Assembly: GCA_044341025.1 (NCBI GenBank)
Contig: JBIISM010000010.1
Coordinates: 19,285 to 83,284 of the forward strand
Direction of reading: 5' to 3'
Length of the DNA stretch: 64,000 bases
Source: JABMMZ01 sp044341025
GTDB lineage: Bacteria > Bacteroidota > Bacteroidia > NS11-12g > UBA955
Below are positions 25,960 through 33,769 of the stretch, in pieces. How positions within the stretch are numbered: position 1 is the stretch's first letter; each line of letters starts with the position of its first letter. A program made the translations under genes and the position numbers. The notes below the pieces were generated by a model. The model worked only from the letters and a program-made list of their open reading frames with translations, ran no database searches and was not told where the DNA came from.

Positions 25960-27741
25960 TTAAATTGTGTTTGGGTTTTTGCGGCGTTTTGAAGCTAGGT
26001 GAACCATGTAGGCGATTAATCCAAACACGATCAATAAAAAAGGTCTCGAAATATTCTTAAACCACATCATTCTTTCTTTCTCTCTTTTGAATGCATTCAA
26101 ACTAAAGGAGGCAGCTGTATAGTTTTTGTATAGTTTGTCTTTTTCTCGAACTGCAAATATACCTGTTTTTTCTGCCTTGCTAAGGTTGGTTTCATTCATG
26201 ATGTTTTGTCCAAAATATATTTGCGAATCACTTAGGTTTTTTAAATCATTGTTTCTTATCTCGAAAATTTGATCTTTTAATGTTTGGGGATTGCTTGCTT
26301 CGGATATTTCTCTTTTTGTGGCCGTGTGGTTTATTGTCTTCCAAATGTCTGGCAAACTTGCAAAGAATACAAAGGCCAAAATCAGGGGCGTCACGTATTT
26401 AATGACAAATTTATAGAAGTTAGGTACCTTAATGTCGGCGCCTTCAATAATTTCTCTCCAACCCCTGTCAATACCAAATACCCAGGCAAATAGAATGATT
26501 TCTATTAAAGCAAATACAACCAAAGAAACAGTACCTGCCCAATAATCGTATTCATCAAAAACCCCCTCATTAAAAAACAAAACCGTTGGAAGGCCGAGAA
26601 TCAATACCACCAAGCCAAAGGACCAAGCACCTTTTTGCCGCGACCATCCAAATTCGTCTTCTAGGAAACCCATCCATGGTGTGCCCATGGCCAATGAGGA
26701 GGTAATTCCTGCAAAGAAAAGAAGCCCAAACCACATCACCCCAGCAATTAAAGCCATAGTATCTCCCCACTGTTGAAATAAATAGGGAAGTGTTTTAAAC
26801 CCTAAGCCTAAGCCACCAGTTTTAGTCATTTCTACGACTTGGTCGACACCCAAATAACCAACCGCAATTGGTATTAAAATCGAACTACCCAATACAACTT
26901 CTACAAATTCGTTCATCCAACCTGCAGATTGAGAATTAAGAGCGATATCGTCTTTTGACTTAACGTATGAGGCATAACAATGTATTGAGCCCATACCCAA
27001 AGACAAGGTAAAAAATATTTGTCCTGCAGCCGCCAACCACACTTTCGCGTTCCAAATGGAACTGAAATCGGGTGTCCAAAGATAGTTCATTCCCACGGTG
27101 CCATCGTTTATGGCATCGTGATGTCCTGCTTTTAATGTAATGCCTTTATAAGCCAAAAATATTCCGAATACAATCAACAAAGGCATACCGATTTTTGCTG
27201 TTTTTTCGACACCAGCGCTAAGACCTTTGCTTAAAATCCAAGTGTTCAATAACAATGTAAATATCCAAAAAACAATTGCTTCAATGCCCGCACCAGATTT
27301 TAAATTGGATACATCGATATAGGTGTTAAAGAAATTAGCAACTGAACCTTGGTCCATGCCCTTAAATGTACCTGTAACTGAATGGAACATGTACGATAAG
27401 GTCCAACTTTCCAAATAGCAATAATATGCAGCCACAGCTACATTGGTAAATATGCCAAACACCCCGATGTATTTCCAAAGACGTTTTTTGTCCATGCTAT
27501 CCAATATGAAGGGTGTAGAATGGTTGTTTGATTTGCCGCCAAAGCGACCCATTGCCCACTCGACATAAAGCAGTGGCACGCCCATTAAAATAAAACATGT
27601 GATGTATGGAATAATAAAGGCACCACCGCCATTTTGTATCGCTTGTACTGGAAACCTTAAAAAGTTTCCCAATCCAACCGCATTTCCGGCCATTGCCAGT
27701 ATCAGACCTACACGAGATCCCCAAGATTCTTTATTTGCCAT
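25960..27741 (-). CDS. Sodium-dependent neurotransmitter:sodium symporter (NSS/SNF) family transporter
   Basis: 593-residue NSS-family transporter. The first membrane span has the conserved unwound site WGSRVGLILAMAGNAVGLGNFLRFPVQ, followed by NGGGAFIIPYITCFILMGVPLLYVEWAMGRFGG. About 12 spans follow, including FFTLSLGMGSIHCYASYVK and FFAGITSSLAMGTPWMGFLEDEFGW. It imports amino acids or related solutes with sodium. The substrate is not certain, though the MetS-like gene next to it suggests methionine/alanine. Between the last two spans is an unusual soluble insert of about 80 residues (TKREISEASNPQTLKDQIFE onward). It is first in a three-gene operon with two tiny membrane proteins. Confidence 0.9.
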   Translation of the reverse strand: MANKESWGSRVGLILAMAGNAVGLGNFLRFPVQAIQNGGGAFIIPYITCFILMGVPLLYVEWAMGRFGGKSNNHSTPFILDSMDKKRLWKYIGVFGIFTNVAVAAYYCYLESWTLSYMFHSVTGTFKGMDQGSVANFFNTYIDVSNLKSGAGIEAIVFWIFTLLLNTWILSKGLSAGVEKTAKIGMPLLIVFGIFLAYKGITLKAGHHDAINDGTVGMNYLWTPDFSSIWNAKVWLAAAGQIFFTLSLGMGSIHCYASYVKSKDDIALNSQSAGWMNEFVEVVLGSSILIPIAVGYLGVDQVVEMTKTGGLGLGFKTLPYLFQQWGDTMALIAGVMWFGLLFFAGITSSLAMGTPWMGFLEDEFGWSRQKGAWSFGLVVLILGLPTVLFFNEGVFDEYDYWAGTVSLVVFALIEIILFAWVFGIDRGWREIIEGADIKVPNFYKFVIKYVTPLILAFVFFASLPDIWKTINHTATKREISEASNPQTLKDQIFEIRNNDLKNLSDSQIYFGQNIMNETNLSKAEKTGIFAVREKDKLYKNYTAASFSLNAFKREKERMMWFKNISRPFLLIVFGLIAYMVHLASKRRKNPNTI

Positions 27742-27833
27742 AAGGGTGCAAAATGCTATTTTTCAACATGAAAACAAAGTCCAAGCCAAAATAATATGAC
27801 ATTAATCTTTTTGTTATTTAATAAGGAAAATAC

Positions 27834-28721
27834 TTAGCTGAATTTAGGCGCAACAACTAAGTCTTTTCCGCCTGCGCTGTAATCGTAAAATCCACGACCA
27901 GATTTAACCCCTAAATCGCCAGCTGTAACCATATTAATTAACAATGGAGAGGCAGCGTATTTTGGATTGCCTAGGCCATCGTTTAATACATTCATAATGG
28001 CCAAACATACATCAAGTCCAATAAAGTCTGCTAATTGGAGAGGTCCCATTGGATGGGCCATGCCTAATTTCATAACGGTATCAATTTCTTCAACACCTGC
28101 AACGCCTTCGTTCAGAGTAATAATGGCTTCATTGATCATTGGCATTAAAATTCTATTGGCCACAAATCCTGGGTAATCGTTCACCAAAGTTGGAACTTTT
28201 CCAATGGTCATGCTCAAATTCATAATGGTTTCAGTAACTTCTTTTGAAGTTTTATAACCATTGATAATTTCAACCAATTTCATCACCGGTACTGGATTCA
28301 TAAAGTGCATACCAATAACCTTATCTGGTCTGCTGGTAACAGCTGCTATTTTTGTAATACTAATTGATGAAGTATTTGAAGACAATATGCAATGCGCTGG
28401 AGCTGCTGCATCAATGTCTTTGAAGATTTGCAATTTAATGCCTACATTTTCTGTAGCAGCTTCAATAACCAAATCGGCATTTGATACACCTTTTGACAAT
28501 TCTGTGCTGCTGTTTATATTTGTAATTGCTTGGTTTTTTTGTTCCTCTGTGATTAATTGCTTGCTCACTTGACGGTCTAAATTAGAAGCGATTTTTAGCA
28601 ATGCTTTTTGCAATGCAGCTTCATTGATGTCGATTAATTGTACATTAAATCCCGCTAGGGCAAATACGTGGGCAATACCGTTTCCCATAGTGCCACAACC
28701 AATTACAGAAATATTTTTCAT
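27834..28721 (-). CDS. 3-hydroxyacyl-CoA (3-hydroxybutyryl-CoA) dehydrogenase
   Basis: 295 residues from the ATG at 28721 (MKNISVIGCGTMGNGIAHVF). A frame to 28751 adds ten polar residues not seen in homologues. The NAD-binding motif is GCGTMG, followed by VIEAATENVGIKLQIFKDID, SSNTSSISITKIA and the catalytic HFMNPVPVMKLVEII. The C-terminal domain has DYPGFVANRILMPMINEAI and HPMGPLQLADFIGLDVCL. It oxidises (S)-3-hydroxyacyl-CoA in fatty acid or butanoate metabolism. This is the short, single-function form and no hydratase is fused. It appears monocistronic, lying between the symporter and the photolyase. Confidence 0.93.
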   Translation of the reverse strand: MKNISVIGCGTMGNGIAHVFALAGFNVQLIDINEAALQKALLKIASNLDRQVSKQLITEEQKNQAITNINSSTELSKGVSNADLVIEAATENVGIKLQIFKDIDAAAPAHCILSSNTSSISITKIAAVTSRPDKVIGMHFMNPVPVMKLVEIINGYKTSKEVTETIMNLSMTIGKVPTLVNDYPGFVANRILMPMINEAIITLNEGVAGVEEIDTVMKLGMAHPMGPLQLADFIGLDVCLAIMNVLNDGLGNPKYAASPLLINMVTAGDLGVKSGRGFYDYSAGGKDLVVAPKFS

Positions 28722-28813
28722 GCTTATTTGACTTGAATTATTAATTGACAATATTACTATTTTAAATTAGGAAATTGAAATCAAACTTCAACTTAAATGG
28801 GGTTTAAATTTCT

Positions 28814-30121
28814 TTATTTTGATTCATTTAAAGTCTTTTTATAAACCTCTAAACAACGCTTCCTAGCAATGTCGTGGTCTACAATTGGCCTTGGATATTC
28901 AATTGAATTGAGTTCTGGTATCCATTTTTTAATATAGGCCAATTTAGGGTCAAATCTTTCCGTTTGCAACTTAGGACTGAATATTCTAAAATAGGGTGCA
29001 GCGTCTACCCCTGAGCCAGAGGCCCATTGCCATCCGCCGTTGTTGCTTGCCAATTCGAAGTCTAATAATTTCTCGGCAAAATAGGCTTCCCCCCAACGCC
29101 AATCGATAAGCAAGTGCTTGCATAAAAAACTAGCCACCACCATACGCACCCTATTGTGCATAAAACCAGTTGCATTTAATTCGCGCATGCCTGCGTCTAC
29201 TATGGGATAACCAGTTTTGCCAGCGCACCAAGCCTCGAATTCTTCTGAGTTGTTGCGCCATTCAATGCGGTCGTAAACTGGCTTAAATGCGCCCGTCATG
29301 GCATGCGGGAATTGGGCCATGATTTGTATGTAGAAATCTCTCCATATTAGTTCGTTTAACCAAGTTTCACTCAATGCCAAAGCTTTTTTTGCCTTGTCTC
29401 TTATTGAGATGGTGCCAAATCGAAAGTGTAAACTCAATTTACTTGTTGCATCTAATGCCGGAAAGTTTCTAGTGTCGGCATAATTTTTTATTAGGCTTGA
29501 ATTAACCGTATTGCTTGGAAACGAAATGTTACTGCTTTCGAATCCGAGTGAATCCAAGCTAGGCATATCAAATTTTATGTTTTGTGTGAAATTGTTGTAA
29601 TGCTCAGCGCAAGGGTGGGCTTTGAATGTGTCCTCTTTGATTAGGCTTTTCCACTTGCGTGAATATGGGGTAAACACCGTGTAAGGTTTTCCATCCTCTT
29701 TTAATACTTCTGTAGAATCGAAAATGCAATGGTCTTTAAAAGACTTAAATTCTATGCCTTTGCTTAGAAGTATGGACTCAATTTCTTTGTCACGCAACTT
29801 GGCATATGGTTCGTAATCTGTATTCGTAAATACAGTCTCAATAGGATATTCGGAAATCAGATTTGCCCAAATGTCTTTTGGTTTTCCGTGTAAGACCAGT
29901 AAATCTGAATTGTGTGCAATTAATTCAGACTTCAATTTTAATAAACTCTCGTAAATGAATTCAACCCGTCGGTCTTTTTTATTGCTGAGTTTTTCAAGGA
30001 TTTCGCTGTCGTAAATAAAAATTGGCAACACGGTGTTCTTGCCTTTAAGGGCATTCGATAAGGCTGCATTGTCCTCTAAACGCAAATCGCGTCGCAACCA
30101 AATAATGTTAATCTTTTCCAT
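28814..30121 (-). CDS. Deoxyribodipyrimidine photo-lyase (cryptochrome/photolyase family)
   Basis: 435 residues. The N-terminal antenna domain starts INIIWLRRDLRLEDNAALSNAL. The FAD domain has LSLHFRFGTISIR, LNELIWRDFYIQIMAQFP, and AWCAGKTGYPIVDAGMRELNATGFMHNRVRM. The most conserved block is FELASNNGGWQWASGSGVDAAPYFRIFSP. This is the class I CPD photolyase pattern. It repairs UV pyrimidine dimers using blue light. The start overlaps the upstream TIGR01777 gene by 14 bases, so the two are co-transcribed, leftward, facing the B12-MerR regulator. That context suggests light-dependent expression. Confidence 0.93.
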   Translation of the reverse strand: MEKINIIWLRRDLRLEDNAALSNALKGKNTVLPIFIYDSEILEKLSNKKDRRVEFIYESLLKLKSELIAHNSDLLVLHGKPKDIWANLISEYPIETVFTNTDYEPYAKLRDKEIESILLSKGIEFKSFKDHCIFDSTEVLKEDGKPYTVFTPYSRKWKSLIKEDTFKAHPCAEHYNNFTQNIKFDMPSLDSLGFESSNISFPSNTVNSSLIKNYADTRNFPALDATSKLSLHFRFGTISIRDKAKKALALSETWLNELIWRDFYIQIMAQFPHAMTGAFKPVYDRIEWRNNSEEFEAWCAGKTGYPIVDAGMRELNATGFMHNRVRMVVASFLCKHLLIDWRWGEAYFAEKLLDFELASNNGGWQWASGSGVDAAPYFRIFSPKLQTERFDPKLAYIKKWIPELNSIEYPRPIVDHDIARKRCLEVYKKTLNESK

Positions 30122-31022
30122 TTGTCAGTAAGTTTTTTAGGGCTTCTTCACTCGTATTATACTTGAATTTAAAACCAAGTTTTTGAATTTTATTGGAAGA
30201 TATATTTTGATCGCACAACAAAAGTTCATGCCTTTCTTTTCCAAAAATCAGTTTTAACATAAGCGTTGGAATATTAGGCAATAGGATAGGTCTGTGTATC
30301 AATTTTGCCGCCTGTTGGCTGATTTTTTCTATGCTCTCGGGTTTGGGTGCCACGCCATTAAAGGTGCCCGAAAGTTTATTTTCGAAAAGATAAATAAACA
30401 AATCACATAAGTCGTCTATGTGCACCCAACTGCACAGTTGTTTGCCAGAGCCAGGCACAGCGCCGGCGAAAAATCTCATTGGCGCTGTGAGTTTCTTTAA
30501 AAAACCACCCTGAGCAGAAAGTACGATGCCAATGCGCACAATTGCCAAATTTTGTGCCTGTGGTTTGAAGGCATGTGCTGCTTGCTCCCATGTGTCAACA
30601 AGCTCTGAAATATACCCCTGGACTAATGTGGAGTCTTCGTTCAATTCATTTAAACAAACATTTGGGTAATAGCCACTTGCAGATGCTGAAATGAATGAAG
30701 GAACTACGACATTTTGTAGTTTGAAGTTTTTCAGCAAAAATTCAATTGGTTTAATACGGCTTTCTTTTAGTATTAGCTTGCGTTCATTGGTAAAATTTTG
30801 GTCAAAAATCCCGGCACCACAAAAGTTGTAACAAGCTGAAAATCTGTTTAAATCTATGTCTGGAAAAATTCCGTTTTGAGGGTCCCAAAACAGTGTGTCC
30901 TCATTTATGCATTTATTTTTTTGTGTGGAGAGAAGAACAATTCTGTAATTTTTTTGTTTAATCTTTTTAATTAGTTTTGAACCAATTAAACCACTAGCAC
31001 CTGCAAGTAATATTTCAGACAT
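30108..31022 (-). CDS. TIGR01777-family NAD-dependent epimerase-like protein
   Basis: 304 residues. Rossmann start ILLAGASGLIGSKLIKKIKQK (GxxGxxG), then LFWDPQNG, YNFCGAGIFDQNFTNERK, SASASGYYP, and QNLAIVRIGIVLSAQGGFLKKL. Next come GSGKQLCSWVHIDDLCDLFIYL and the C-terminal DUF1731-like segment LPNIPTLMLKLIFGKERHELLLCDQ. This is the YfcH/SulA-like family, whose substrate is unknown. In many Bacteroidota and proteobacteria these genes sit in light- or stress-related clusters with photolyase. A minus-strand TAGGTTTG box is at 31040-31033, 11 bases before the ATG. Confidence 0.88.
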   Translation of the reverse strand: MSEILLAGASGLIGSKLIKKIKQKNYRIVLLSTQKNKCINEDTLFWDPQNGIFPDIDLNRFSACYNFCGAGIFDQNFTNERKLILKESRIKPIEFLLKNFKLQNVVVPSFISASASGYYPNVCLNELNEDSTLVQGYISELVDTWEQAAHAFKPQAQNLAIVRIGIVLSAQGGFLKKLTAPMRFFAGAVPGSGKQLCSWVHIDDLCDLFIYLFENKLSGTFNGVAPKPESIEKISQQAAKLIHRPILLPNIPTLMLKLIFGKERHELLLCDQNISSNKIQKLGFKFKYNTSEEALKNLLTNGKD

Positions 31023-31032
31023 AAATTTAGAA

Positions 31033-31060
31033 CAAACCTACAACTTATAAGTTTTGCAAA
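31033..31060. promoter_or_regulatory. Divergent promoter with palindrome between the photolyase operon and the CarH-like gene
   Basis: The 39-base gap holds TAGGTTTG on the minus strand (31040-31033), with a possible TTTG at 31060-31057. Between these elements is the perfect 12-base palindrome AACTTATAAGTT (31042-31053). The same region must also serve the plus-strand regulator. A palindrome between the -33 and -7 elements is a natural operator for a dimeric or tetrameric repressor. Its link to the CarH-like protein is inferred. Confidence 0.55.
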
Positions 31061-31061
31061 C

Positions 31062-32042
31062 ATGAAAAAGGGAAAAAAAGACTTTAGAAATAAATTGTTT
31101 ATCAAAGATCTTGAAAACATTAGCGGAATCAAAGCCCATACGATTCGTATTTGGGAGCAGCGCTATAAAATATTCGAACCACATAGAACCGATACAGGGA
31201 TTCGCTATTATGACGAAGACCAATTGCGTTTGATTCTGAACATTTCTATATTGAACAACAATGGCTTCAAAATTTCCAAAATAGCGGAAATGGACCTTGA
31301 TGAAATCCGCGAGAAATGTCAACAATTGTCTGAAAATAAGTCGAAGTATGATGGGCAAATTCAAGCCCTAATAAGCACCATGATGATGTTTGATGAAAAG
31401 GAGTTTAACAAAATTTTGTCCATTAATATTCTGAAATTGGGTTTGGAGGACACCATGACCCAAATTGTTTTTCCTTTTATAGCACAAATTGGTTTGTTAT
31501 GGCTTTCTGGTTCCATTCACCCAGCGCACGAACATTTTATCTCAAATCTTATTAGACAACGTTTGTTTGTTGCCATAGATAATTTGTCAATACGCCCAAG
31601 CAGTGATTCAAAGAAGTTTTTAGTCTTTGTGCCTTCTGGGGAGTCTCATGATTTGAGTATTTTGTTTGCTAATTATGTGCTTCGTTCTCGCGGACATGAG
31701 GTCATTTATCTCGGTTCTCAAACCCCATTCGAAGACCTTTACAAAATTTTCGACCTGCGTAAACCCGATTTTATTTTCAGTATTATTACGTCTTTGAACA
31801 GCAATGTTAGTGTTCAAACTTTTATCAATAACCTCGGCAAATATTGGAAAGAGACACAAATATTGCTTTCTGGTTCTCAGGTATCGAACAAAAAGGATTT
31901 GAAATTGGCCGACAATATTCGAATATTTAGTAACCCTGGGGATTTACTTGAGTTTTTGGTTGAAATTAAAGAAAATCTCAAGTACAAAAACCCAATCAAA
32001 AGTTTTTCCCAACAAAACAATACAAGCAATACGGGCTTATAA
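31062..32042 (+). CDS. MerR-type regulator with B12-binding domain (CarH/LitR-like light sensor)
   Basis: 326 residues. The N-terminal MerR domain is LFIKDLENISGIKAHTIRIWEQRY with RYYDEDQLRLILNISIL. The helical domain then carries W-x9-EH (WLSGSIHPAHEH), the cap over adenosylcobalamin in CarH. The Rossmann-like B12 domain has SGESHDLSILFANYVLRSRGHEVIYLGSQTP, keeping the E-x-H that supplies the lower His ligand, although the usual following Gly position is Ser. CarH proteins repress in the dark as tetramers and release DNA in light. The position opposite photolyase fits this. Its TAA overlaps the ATG of the ABC gene (TAATG). Confidence 0.88.
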   Translation: MKKGKKDFRNKLFIKDLENISGIKAHTIRIWEQRYKIFEPHRTDTGIRYYDEDQLRLILNISILNNNGFKISKIAEMDLDEIREKCQQLSENKSKYDGQIQALISTMMMFDEKEFNKILSINILKLGLEDTMTQIVFPFIAQIGLLWLSGSIHPAHEHFISNLIRQRLFVAIDNLSIRPSSDSKKFLVFVPSGESHDLSILFANYVLRSRGHEVIYLGSQTPFEDLYKIFDLRKPDFIFSIITSLNSNVSVQTFINNLGKYWKETQILLSGSQVSNKKDLKLADNIRIFSNPGDLLEFLVEIKENLKYKNPIKSFSQQNNTSNTGL

Positions 32043-33640
32043 TGCTGCACGTTGAAGGATTAAATATTTCGTCTAAGTATAATGTTTTGGTAAAAAACGT
32101 TTCTTTCTCCATTGAAAGAGGCGAAATCTTTTCTTTGGTTGGTGAATCGGGTTCAGGTAAGTCGCTAACTTGCTTATCAATTTTGTCAATTTTAGCTGAA
32201 CAGTTATTGGTCAAAGGTTCGATAACATTTACCAATAGTTCTGGGATTTCTGAGCGAATTGAAAACATGGACAGCAAAACAAGGAAAGAGTATGCCTTAA
32301 AAAAAATTGCTTATGTTTTTCAAGAGCCACTGACGGCGCTGAATCCAGTGCAAACTTGCGGCCAGCAATTAAAAGAAAACATTGAGCTTTGTGGTTTAAA
32401 AGGCAAGAAGGAAATAAATTTGAGGGCTTGCGAACTGCTCGCAGCTGTCGAACTTGTCGATTATCAAAGGGTCTTAAATGCTTTTCCTTTTCAACTTTCC
32501 GGCGGGCAAAGACAAAGAGTAATGATTGCTATGGCAATGGCTGGAGATCCTGATTTGATTATAGCCGATGAGCCAACCACCGCTCTTGACGTGGTTTTGC
32601 AAGATGAGATTTTGGGTCTATTAAAAAAATTGTGTGTCGAAAACAAACGCAGCATGCTTTTGGTGTCTCACGATATTGATGCCGTTGCCCGGTTTTCAGA
32701 CCGTATTGCGGTGATGTATAAGGGTGAAATTGTAGAATTGGGACAAACCAAAGACATTATTCAGTCGCCTCAGCATCTATACACCAAAGCATTGTTGGCT
32801 TGCAAACCTAAGCCTCAAAACAAAGGCTATTACCTCCAAACATTAAATGATAGTATCGATGGAGAAGATTTTATTCCTTCAGCTATTCCGATTGAAACAT
32901 CTTCTGATGAAGTCTTAGGAAAAATGGCTCATTTGGTTAAAGATTACAGGGATGGAACAAAAGTCTACCGCGCTTTAAACGACCTAAGTTTTGAAATTAA
33001 AAAAGGGGCAAGTGTAGGTTTAATTGGAGAGTCGGGTTCGGGCAAAAGTACCATTTCCAGATTGATGGTTAAATTGGAAAAACTGGACAAGGGTAGCATT
33101 GAATTTGATTTTAAAAATAACAAGCCACTAACTTCCAATATACAAATGATTTTTCAAGACCCATTTGCAGCTTTAAATCCTGCACTAAAAGTGGTGAATA
33201 TGTTGGATGAGGTATTGCAAAAACATCAATCTGAACTTAATAAAGGGGAAAGAAAAGCAGCCTTAGAAACCTTGCTTACCAAGGTTGGATTATGTGCCGA
33301 AGATGCTCAGAAGTATCCAAACGAATTTAGTGGTGGTCAAAGACAACGTCTATGCATTGCAAGGGCTCTGGCAGCAAAACCTGAATTGTTGATTTGCGAT
33401 GAGTCGACGTCTGCTTTAGATTTGTCGGTTCAAGCACAAATATTAAACTTATTGAAAGATTTGCAGGTTACCGAAAATTTGAGTGTCTTAATGATTACCC
33501 ATTCAATGGCAGTAGCAGCTTGGTTTTGCCAATATTTGGTGGTGTTAAAAAACGGCGAAATCATTGAACAAGGTGAAAGTAAAAATTTAATAGAACATCC
33601 TATTAATGAATACACTAAGGCTATGGTTTCGCATACATGA
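32042..33640 (+). CDS. Fused double-ATPase ABC transporter protein (Dpp/Opp, YejF-like)
   Basis: 532 residues with two complete nucleotide-binding domains. Domain 1: GESGSGKS (~residue 38), LSGGQRQRVMIAMAMAGDPDLIIADEPTTALD, then VSHDIDAVARFSDRIAVMYKGEIVE. Domain 2: GESGSGKSTISRLMVKLE (~335), FSGGQRQRLCIARALAAKPELLICDESTSALD. Both match the oligopeptide/dipeptide importer class, in which two ATPases (DppD and DppF) are usually separate. No permease or binding protein lies next to it, so the membrane partner is encoded elsewhere. The coupling to the B12-MerR regulator (1-base overlap) is unusual and raises the question of light-regulated uptake. Confidence 0.9.
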   Translation: MLHVEGLNISSKYNVLVKNVSFSIERGEIFSLVGESGSGKSLTCLSILSILAEQLLVKGSITFTNSSGISERIENMDSKTRKEYALKKIAYVFQEPLTALNPVQTCGQQLKENIELCGLKGKKEINLRACELLAAVELVDYQRVLNAFPFQLSGGQRQRVMIAMAMAGDPDLIIADEPTTALDVVLQDEILGLLKKLCVENKRSMLLVSHDIDAVARFSDRIAVMYKGEIVELGQTKDIIQSPQHLYTKALLACKPKPQNKGYYLQTLNDSIDGEDFIPSAIPIETSSDEVLGKMAHLVKDYRDGTKVYRALNDLSFEIKKGASVGLIGESGSGKSTISRLMVKLEKLDKGSIEFDFKNNKPLTSNIQMIFQDPFAALNPALKVVNMLDEVLQKHQSELNKGERKAALETLLTKVGLCAEDAQKYPNEFSGGQRQRLCIARALAAKPELLICDESTSALDLSVQAQILNLLKDLQVTENLSVLMITHSMAVAAWFCQYLVVLKNGEIIEQGESKNLIEHPINEYTKAMVSHT

Positions 33641-33721
33641 GTTAGACGGTTCTCTCCAAACCTTCTGTTTTGTCAATATGTTTTGCTAACATGAAAAGCT
33701 TAAAGACTTTTATTTCATCAT

Positions 33722-33761
33722 TTTAACTTAAGTTAAAGCTATTGAAATTAAGTTATCTTTG
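33722..33761 (+). promoter_or_regulatory. rnr promoter: 16-base palindrome plus TATCTTTG
   Basis: TTTAACTTAAGTTAAA (33722-33737) is a perfect palindrome whose half-sites (AACTT/AAGTT) resemble those of the operator candidate at 31042. TATCTTTG at 33754-33761 is the -7 box, 8 bases before the ATG at 33770. Confidence 0.5.
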
Positions 33762-33769
33762 CAGTGATA

